Shown piece by piece: positions 56,021 to 64,000 of a stretch of 64,000 nt of DNA (position 1 is the first letter of the stretch; each line of letters begins with the position of its first letter). The notes beneath the pieces were generated by a model. The model worked only from the letters and a program-made list of their open reading frames with translations, was not told the DNA's origin and searched no databases. The DNA is taken from the NCBI RefSeq assembly GCF_028583425.1, contig NC_072807.1, positions 31,253,001 to 31,317,000 of the forward strand, read 5' to 3'. This stretch comes from Eublepharis macularius. Its lineage: Eukaryota > Chordata > Lepidosauria > Squamata > Eublepharidae. A program made the translations under genes and the position numbers.

Positions 56021-59000
56021 GTAGGGGCCGCCAGAGCCGGCCGGGCCGTTGCGCCCTGCCTTGCGGGGAGAGGGCGGGCCGGGCTCTGGCTGGGCCTCGG
56101 AGGTTCGCCAGAGCGCTTGGCTCCTGCAGGAGGCCCCCGCTGCGCTGCGCTGCGCTGCGCTGCGCCCGAGCCGGAGGGGAAAGCGCGCCCCGTCGTGCGC
56201 CTAGCTTGGCTCGCGGTGGAGGAGCCCTCGTGTCGAGAAACCTCGGGCAGGCAGAGGAAGCGCTTGTTCCCTGGTGGTGGAATTCGCCTGTGGAATTCGC
56301 TGCCACAAGATACAGGGTTCTGGGTTAGGTGGCTTTGGAGGAAGCTCGTGAAGGGGAGAGTCCGAGGTGGCGGGTCGCTGTCAGAGCGGAGTCGATGCGC
56401 CGCTTTATGCCAAGGGGTGGCTGGGGTGGGGGCTGTCGACATGTTTTGTTTGTGGACTTCTAGGAAGCGCCTGGCCGGACTTGGTGGGAAACAGGAGGCT
56501 GGATTAGATGGCCGGATCCTTCAAGGCTCTCCCACCCCAGGCCGGCTCTGCTGCAGCAGAAAGCTTCCTGAGAAACTGTTGGATCTGCAGATGTTACTGG
56601 TGTTTCAGAGCCAGGGCTCGACGGTCCATGTGTCTTTATTAACAAAGGAGAGGGTGCCTGTGGACACGTGCAGAATGCCCATTGTTTTCTGATACCAAGT
56701 CACTCTGTGACCCCACATACAAACATCTGGATTCCCTGGGACAGAAGGGGAACGTTTTGTCCATCAGAAGGCCTGTGACTTCTAGGCAAGCCCTGGCCCC
56801 GCTCATCCGCTAGGCAGCGCCTGGAACAGGGCCCAGGAGGGATGAGGCAAGGCACTTTCCTGGGCGTGTATGTGAAGCAGCAAACCCGGCCAAATTCCCC
56901 CGCCACCCGATGAAAAGGGGGAGGCGATGGTTGATTATAGTAGTTTCCTAGAGCTCTACTGATTCCTCCCCTGGGCAAGGAAATTGAAAGACTGCTGGAG
57001 CTGGGGAGGTGCTTTACCTTCTTGACAGCCTTGTAGGGATACCTGGGAAGGGGTTTTCTGCTGCCTGGAGAAAAAGAAGTAGCAGCAGCTGTTACAGCTT
57101 GGGGGGCAGATCCGACTATGGCTGGGAGAGCTAAAAGAGAGTTGTCCTAACAGCTTTGCAGCCGTTGAATGTTATGGCGGTATTTATTTATTTCATTTGT
57201 ATCTTGCCTTTGTCCACAAAGCAGCTTTCATCATTCTCCATTTTATCCTCACAACAACTTTGTGGAGGTTAGGCTGAGAGTATGTAATTGGCTCACAGTT
57301 ACCCCCAAACAACTTTCCCTGAAAGAATAGTAATTCGAACCTAGATCTCCTAGACTCTAACCACTATGGCACAGCACTTGATGTAACCCATTTGTTCCCT
57401 TTCTCTACCAAATGGAAACCTAATGATATGTAATTCATGCTTCAGAATGTAAAGTCCTTTGGGCATGGACCTATCCCTTTGCTTTTAATAGTGTTGTATA
57501 ATGTAATGAATTAATGGCTCTGTGCTTAGTTGAAGATGTTTTTTTTCCTGTTGACACAGATATTCCTAGCGATCCCTATGAACAGGAATAATAGTAATTA
57601 TTTATTTAAAACCTTTTAAAGCTGCCTTTCCACCTGACTTTGGGTACCCAAGACGGCAAACAATAAAAACATTAAAACAAGATTAAATGCACATGTAAAG
57701 CAATTAAACCAAAACATATAAATGCATAACAGGAGGCTGGCTCCATAAAATCAGTGAGGGAATGCCAGACAGAACAGAAATGTTCCACTGGTGGAAGACG
57801 ATGATAGAAGGGGACAGACAAATCTCTCTGGTGAATGAATTCTGTAATTTTGGTGTCATGACCAGGAGGCTTGTTCTTGGCTTGCCTCCGATATCGGGGG
57901 TATCCAAAGCAGAGCCTCTGAAGATGACTATAATAATTAATTGCATTTATTTCCCACCTAACTTAAGTCATGGAACTTGAGGCATCTTTTGAAGCATTCC
58001 TAGCAGATCTCCCATCCAAGCACCAACCAGACCCAGATCTGTTTTGCTTCGCAGGTTTGCTGTATCCTACACTCTCCAGCCATGTCCTGAATAAAAACAC
58101 AATGTCACATGGATTGCTAGCCACTTTTCGTGATTGTAAAGGCCCTTTTCATTCATCCAACATGACAAAATAATGGTGTTGGCCAATAATCTTGAATGAC
58201 CCTCTGGTGCCTTTTTTCTCATGCAAGTGAGCATTGCCAAACTGGGTAACTTTGGGCGATATGCTCATGTGTATGCGCACTGTCTCTTTCTCTCCCTATC
58301 CTACCTTGCAAGGTTATTGTGAGGATAAAACGAGTGGGAGGGATTTATGCCACCATGAACTGCTTGGATGAAATATATGTGTATTTGTTTCATGTTAATG
58401 TCTGTACAGAACATTCTCTGTGCAGGAATTTTGGATGATGCAAAGCAGTCCAGAAAATGGTAACTTCTTGGGGCAAGGAATGGATATAGGGCTTCTTCAT
58501 AAATTGCCAAAAACTCTGACCTCCACATCTCCATAGAGTAGTAAACAGTTAGAGAAAGATCAGAGTGCAGAGAGGCTCTTGGTCACAGCCCAGTGTGGTA
58601 AAAGGGGCCCTGATATTTTCGGTCAAATGTACTTAGCCAAAGAGGTCCTCACCTGCAGGCCAAAGCAACTGCATTGTGGTCCAGGAACATTTTCACACAC
58701 AAAGCTTAAATCGTTTTTGATTTCCTGTGGGACATTTGTCATGCAAATGAACACTGGTTTTATGTTACAAACTAGTTGACATACCAGCCACTTCAAGCAT
58801 CTTATGCAATGATGGTCAGGGATTGCACCAGGGTTTTCAGTACCTTCACCACTGCTGTAACCAGGGTGCCCTTGGAATCCCATTTCCGACTAGTTTGTTT
58901 CTGACTCATCCACTTGCCAAAGTGTAAATGCAATGGCTTGCCCCGGTGGTCTTTTGGGAAAGGATTAAAGATTAAAAAGGATTAAGGACTGTTGTCTTTA

Positions 59001-62000
59001 GGCCTTGGCTAGATCAGTGGCACCATAGTCAATGTGTTACAGCTTGGCTCATGCTACACAACTGTAAATGTGTAGTGGATGGGAGGGGGCAATTTAAGGC
59101 GGGCTCCCTTAATTTTGGTCCCACAGGATACCTTTCTCCATTTGGGCTTCTGATTTCTTAGTCCAGACAAGGGAAACGGGAAGGGGCAATAATGAATGGA
59201 GGGTTCTGCACTTCTCGTCTGGCCCATTTTCACATTAAATCATCCTCCCCAAACTTGGCAGCCGTGTGCTGGACCCATGTTCTAACATCTAGTATGTGGT
59301 TTCAAGGGAGCGTTCTGAAGCCTCTCAGCTGTTATCCAAATATTTAGCAAAACCCTTGGTTTGGATAAGCAAGAGTTGTTTATAGGGTCAGATTTATAAG
59401 TCTACAAACCATAATAAAGTTACCTTGGTAATATTCTGGACCAGTAGCACCTTTTTTCCTTTTTTTTGTTTATAAACAGTGAATTTGGGGTTTGGGATTT
59501 GGAGGGGAAGAAGAAATACCAAAGGTGTAACTCTCACAGCGATGCACTCATGTGATTTTTGCCAGCCCATTTATTTTGTACAAAAATGGGGGGGGGGAAA
59601 TCGCAACCTTACTTGTGGGATTGCAGACCTAGTCCTGTACCCCAAAATGTGGATTGCCAAAATGATGTGGAACATTTTAAGCACTTAAGATAAACATTCC
59701 GTCAGCATTATGTACCATTACTACTGGACTGTGCCTGCAACGTTGATGGTAATTAGCAAAGCAGACCTGCCCAGCATTTTGAGAAATGCCTATATGAAGC
59801 TAGAGGAAAGGACAGCACAGTGGCTGTGAGCATTTGCACAAATGGCCTTTTTCTGCAGGCAGCAGCCAGGCCAGGATAAGAAGCTCTGTAGGACCGTATT
59901 GGTTCCTTATGTCATCTGAGCACCACAGAGCTGCTAGCTGCAGTACCCTCTCTGGCCATCAGCAGTGGTGGCGCTGTGCTGTAGTAGAGAGCAGGCCAGA
60001 TGCCTTCTCCCTTTATAAGCTACCATGGTGATACACAAACTAAGACACCTGGGTTCTGCTGCCAGGGTCCATGGTATGACACCCTTGGGGCGGTCTTAGC
60101 CCGTGGGCAAAAAGGGCATCCAGCCATGTCCTCAGCCACTTGAAGGAGGGGGGAAAGAGGAAGAGGAAGTCCCTGCCACCACCTAAGCCCACCGCGTCTG
60201 GGGCTCAGGCAGCAAGCATTCAGTGACAGCTTTTGCTCCTGTCTTCCCTACATTGGATGAGGGCCATGCGGGAGGGATAACAGCAGGCTGCTAGAGATTC
60301 TGGGACCACATCCTTGACTTTTGCTCAAGACCCCAGAATCTCTATGACCACCATTGGACACCTGTAGTGCTTTACAATTTTATACAGTGGAGGAAGCCTT
60401 CATGATAAGATTAATACCTCTTTTGGACAATTCAGTAGCCACTGGGCTTAGGAGTAGGATCACACTGTTAATTGCTACACTGGTTTAAGAGATACCCGTG
60501 AAATGCTAGCAACCATCTCCCGTGTTGCTTTGTAACTAACTGGTGGAAGAACTGAATTTCTCTTGGTGACAAAATATTGCAAATTTGATCATTGAGGGGT
60601 GGGGGACGTAGCAGAAGCACTTGGTTTGAGAATTGTCTGGAAAGGCTCTCAGATAGAGCTGGTCGATGTAAAAGGGCCCGTTGAGAAAGAGCAGAGCAGG
60701 CTATTTATATCTTGGTTTTCTGGAATGGTGTGCTCAGAGGAGACTACCTCCTCATCAGCTCTCTGGTTTCCCCAGGAGGTATGTTGACACCAATGGATTG
60801 ATTAGTGCCGCCATCACATGTCTCATCTGGCCTCCGTGTGGTTCTCTCCTTCTCATAATTAGTCACTGTTAAGGAAATGGAAGACGTTTGTGGGCCCAAT
60901 TCTGCCCATCATATCGCGTTCATCCTGACTGTGTGTGCTTGTATACGGGGGGAAGCGGTAGAGTCTGTGTGCCAGGAATTCCGGGTAATCATGTTGCACC
61001 CACAGTTGCAAACCGTGTGCACTGTGGGTCCAAGAGACAATGTCCTTTGCCTCCCATGCCACTGATGGACAAGACTGAGCTGATTCCATGCGGTATGTCC
61101 ACTTCTCTTTGTGGTTCCTCAAGCAGTTGCTTTGGTGGCTTAGCCAGGGAACTGGCTCTGGGGAATTTAACTTGTGTTACGTCACAATTCTTCTTTTTCA
61201 GCCCCCTGCTGCTAATGATCGTTTTCATTTAGCGCTTTTGGATACCATTTATAACGTGATTTTGCTTATATTGGCAGGCAGCCTGTGGCAGCTGAATTTT
61301 ATTAATAGAAACTCAGACCTGCGCGAGACCACTAATTTAATACATCCTAATAAATGTTGTTAAGGCATCCTTTTCTGCTATTCATTTTTTTAAAAAATCC
61401 TAATTATTCTGTTTGCTGTCTCTGCTTAGCTTACCAACCAACAGATTATCTCCCTCCAACTTTGGAAGGTAATTTATTTGTCTTTTTTGACTGTATATAT
61501 ATTTCTGGGGTTGAGATTTTTCTGTTCAGGGGTACTAACTGCACTACCGTGCTCTCTTCGTGTGGCATGTTTCTGTCTTGCTCACTGTAAATAGTGTGGA
61601 ATGCACAGCTTTATAAGGGTGAAGAGTTTTGTTCCGTCACTTCTGAACATGCTGTCATTCATTTGATCAGTATGTCTGTAGCTCTTTTAACAGTTTTGTC
61701 ATTCAGACTATTGCATCATAGGAGATTGTGCTACCCACAATCCCGCCAATACACATAGTCATCGTTTTGTGTAAATAGGGCAATATGTGTATTTTCCAGA
61801 ATTGATATAAATGATCAGATGCCAAGATCTTTTGAGGGGACACGTTTGCTTTATTGTGTTAAAAAAGGTTAAAATTTTAAAATCCTCCGCCTGGTTGATC
61901 AGCAACGCCGTTCTGATCATTCGAAATGTTTGTAATCCATCAGTGTTGTAGCCCCATATTAACGAGCAATTTGGGTTTCTTTGGTACAGAATTTACCCAG

Positions 62001-63718
62001 TGAATTTGCAAATTTTATGCCAGATTCCTGGCTAGGGTTGCCAGCTCCAGGTTGGGAAATTCCTGGAGATTTTGGAGGTGGAGCCTGGGTGGGGTTTGGG
62101 AAGGGGAGGGACCTCGGCAGGGTAGAATACCATAGAGTTCCAGCCTCCAAAACAGCCATTTCCTCCATGGGAACTGATCTCTGTGGCATGGAGATCAGTT
62201 GTAATTCCAGGAGATCTCCAGCTAACACCTGGAGCCTGGCAACCTTATTCCTAGCTGATGATCTACACCCAAATTGCCCACTGCATGGGCAGGAAGACAT
62301 TTTGGTTTGGGCAGGAGGTGAGGAGAGCTCTCCATCATCTGCCATCTTTCTAAAATGACTTCTTTAAGAGAACTGGAGAGTCAAGACTAAATCCTTAGAG
62401 CAAAGGTCCCCAATCTTCTTGAGCATGTGGGTGCCTTTGGAATTTTGAGAAGGGTGGTGAGCACTGCCCTATAGGGTTGCCCGCTCCAGGTTGGGAGATT
62501 CCTGGAGATCTGGGGAGTGAAACCTGGAGAAACCTGGGAAAAGTGGGGTTTGGGGAGGGAAATGACCTTAGCATGGCATAATTCCATAGAGTCCACCCCC
62601 CCAAAGTAGCCATTTTCTCCAGGTGAGCTGACCTCTGTGGCCTGGAGACCAGTTGTAATTCTGGGAGATCTCCAGCCACTACCTGGAGGCTGGCAACTCT
62701 ACTGCCCTAAGATGGCTGCCACAGGAAGTGGAGCCAAACAGAATGCCCTCCTCCTCGTACCTCCTGGGAAGAAGGAAATCCTGAACGGAATCATAAACCG
62801 ACTAAGGAAATCCCAGGGGCTTATCAGTCCTCCCGTCCCCCAGTGGAAAACCACAAGCCCTTCTTTACGATGCCCCCCCCTCACTTTCTGAAAAGCATGG
62901 TGGGTACCATGGTGCCCACAGGCACTACTTTAGGAAACCTTGCCTTAGAGGTTTTGGGAGGCAGCCCTAGCTTTAATTTGGAAGGAGGGCCTGGGGGAAT
63001 TTGGTCAAGCAACTGGAGGAAAGGGGGGGGGGGTAGAGGTTTACATTGTTTACTAGCTTTCTTTCACAGAACAACTACTATTGGTTGTTCTTGGCAACCG
63101 GCAATGCCTCTCTGGTCTTGAGTGGAGCCACTTTTGCTCACCAGGCCTGAACTGAAGCCATGCATGAACGTAAGGGTATGCATGAAGCCTGCAAGGGAGT
63201 TTTGTGGCTCTTGGAAAGACGCACATTGTGAGAAGTCCCATGTTTGTCTGGCACCTGCAATAAAATAAAAGATTCAGTCTACTGCGGAACCCCAGGACTG
63301 TGTTTAGTTTAGCCCATCATCACCCCCTCAAAATTGTGATTGGCTCCGTGAGGGCAGGAAGATTTATATACCCTTTCCCAGGATGACTCGTCAGAACAAA
63401 CAACAGCAAAACGGGGATGGTAGAGATAGCCAGCGATTTGCCTAGTTGGGCCCTCTATTTTTGTCTAGGTACAAAGGATGCGAAGTAGACCTGAGTATTT
63501 GCCAAAGGCTCAGGATTCCTTAATCAAATACAATTTCATGTTTCTTCAGCTGTCTCACCTCAGTTTCTAATTTTTGGCTTCTCAAATTATTTTTAGGAGC
63601 ACATTCTGCACAATTATTGCACAGCTGACGGAGGAGACTCAACCGCTTTTTGAAACTACCCTTAAATCCTATTCTGTGTCCGAGGAAGCTGATGCCAAAT
63701 TCACTTGCATTGTGACAG
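55857..63718 (+). CDS. ALPK3: ALPK3, alpha-protein kinase 3 (5' part; runs off the right edge)
   Basis: Large striated-muscle protein with Ig-like domains and a C-terminal alpha-kinase-like domain, needed for heart muscle organisation. Three coding exons are in the window: 55857-56020, 61430-61468 and 63597-63718, together 325 nt or 108 residues plus one base. Exon 1 starts MGSRRRPLGRS and ends SYLLSVRPEN. The human N-terminus as recalled starts MGSRR and shares GDGED and SYLLSVRPE. Exon 2 gives LPTNRLSPSNFG. Exon 3 gives AQLTEETQPLFETTLKS and FTCIVTG, nearly identical to human and marking the start of the first Ig-like domain. Phases agree across both introns. The remaining protein, over 90 percent of it, lies beyond the window. 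The gene is divergent from ZNF592. Confidence 0.95.
56141..56165. repeat. TGCGC pentanucleotide repeat
   Basis: Five tandem copies of TGCGC inside the CpG island, in ALPK3 intron 1. Confidence 0.9.
56251..61429 (+). other. ALPK3 intron 1
   Basis: Contains a minus-strand SINE (57181-57375) and a LINE-like AT-rich tail near 57590-57730. I see no exon or other clear element in the remainder, including 58400-61400. Confidence 0.45.
57181..57375 (-). mobile_element. tRNA-derived SINE
   Basis: Minus-strand head GTGCTGTGCCATAGTGG, B-box TAGGTTCGAATTAC, end AAGATACAAATGAAATAAAT. Confidence 0.65.
61430..61468 (+). CDS. ALPK3: ALPK3 coding exon 2 (39-nt microexon)
   Basis: Tiny exon between a pyrimidine-rich GCTTAG acceptor and a GTAATT donor. 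Joined to exon 1 it reads SLPTNRLSPSNFGR, aligning with human SLSSNRLSHPSSGR as recalled, with the same length and phase. Confidence 0.9.
62033..62247 (+). mobile_element. Non-autonomous hAT-type element (TAGGGTTGCC family)
   Basis: Ends TAGGGTTGCC and GGCAACCTTA. Flanks TTCCTGGC and TTCCTAGC agree at seven of eight bases, a slightly decayed 8-bp target duplication. 215 bp, in ALPK3 intron 2. Confidence 0.85.
62472..62701 (+). mobile_element. Non-autonomous hAT-type element with perfect 8-bp target duplication
   Basis: Ends TAGGGTTGCC and GGCAACTCTA. CTGCCCTA is duplicated exactly at 62464-62471 and 62702-62709. 230 bp; same family and orientation as the copy 224 bp upstream. Confidence 0.9.
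63597..63718 (+). CDS. ALPK3: ALPK3 coding exon 3 (start of first Ig-like domain)
   Basis: TTTTAG acceptor and GTAATT donor. Encodes STFCTIIAQLTEETQPLFE and SVSEEADAKFTCIVTG; the Cys in FTC is the expected B-strand cysteine of an I-set Ig domain. It ends one base into the next codon; the following exon is outside the window. Confidence 0.95.
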
Positions 63719-63854
63719 GTAATTAGCAAAAACAAGGATTTTGATACTTGGCTAGCTGCAGAACCCAAGGATGGTGTTAAGGAGAGAGGGTAAAGTTGCA
63801 TCTCTCTTACTAACATTTTTCTGTTATTTTAAAATTGAATCATTTTTTATATTA

Positions 63855-64000
63855 TTATTTTCACTTATAGTCCACCTTTCTCGCTGAAACCCAAGGCAGA
63901 TTCCAGGTTTGATTTTTACGTTAATCAGTAGTCAGATTAAAAACAAAACAATTATACAGGTGGACAAGGGCACAACCACTTATTACATAAGAGCAGTAAT
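63855..64000. repeat. Interspersed repeat running to the window edge
   Basis: ATTATTATTTTCACTTATAG, then CCACCTTTCTCGCTGAAACC looks like the 3' end of an interspersed repeat in minus orientation. Only part is in the window; the class is unknown. Confidence 0.35.

Larger units (their letters stand above)
55400..56250 (+). promoter_or_regulatory. ALPK3: ALPK3 promoter region: CpG island with TATA box
   Basis: A CpG-rich island spans the first coding exon. A TATA box (TATAAATA, 55722-55729) sits about 130 bases upstream of the start codon, placing the transcription start near 55750-55760. E-boxes are at 55546-55551 (CAGCTG) and 55708-55713 (CATGTG). The ten bases at 55721-55730 match the MEF2 consensus YTAWWWWTAR at nine positions. 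These fit the striated-muscle expression known for ALPK3. Confidence 0.7.

Noticed and set aside
55479-56692. Open frames of 150-308 codons on both strands
   Set aside because: These are GC-driven by-products of the ALPK3 CpG island. Only the frame with MGSRRRP and SYLLSVRPE matches a known protein, and it ends at a splice donor.
1-64000. Virus-like elements with LTRs, capsid or envelope genes
   Set aside because: I looked for paired long terminal repeats and gag/pol/env-like frames and saw none. The mobile elements here are SINEs, LINE tails and DNA elements.

Overview
This is vertebrate nuclear DNA, most likely from a squamate reptile (a lizard). The genes are intron-rich with GT-AG junctions. 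The repeats are a typical squamate mix: several tRNA-derived SINE families, SINEs with a 5S-rRNA-like head, short non-autonomous hAT elements and 5'-truncated L1 tails. The species cannot be fixed from the window.

Layout. Positions 2.2-9.7 kb hold a complete SEC11A on the minus strand: six coding exons, 179 codons plus stop, the catalytic subunit of the ER signal peptidase complex. Positions 11.7-43.1 kb hold ZNF592 on the minus strand: eight coding exons encoding about 1300 residues, a multi-C2H2 zinc-finger protein of the ZNF532/ZNF592/ZNF687 family. A CpG-island promoter with a probable noncoding first exon lies near 43 kb. Positions 43.1-55.7 kb are a repeat-rich intergenic interval. From 55.7 kb a TATA-box, CpG-rich promoter starts ALPK3 on the plus strand. 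Three coding exons lie in the window, and the gene runs off the right edge just after the start of its first Ig-like domain.

The genes do not form one pathway; they are conserved neighbours (human 15q25 carries SEC11A, ZNF592 and ALPK3 in that order). From memory, human ZNF592 points the opposite way relative to SEC11A, so this window may show a single-gene inversion between lineages. No prokaryote-like system, intact virus-like element or RNA gene was found. The most informative oddities are the ZNF592 orientation, a 23-codon tandem duplication in ZNF592, several insertions dated by perfect target-site duplications (two L1 tails with 17-bp copies, four hAT elements with 8-bp copies), nested repeats and a CCAAT-bearing minisatellite.
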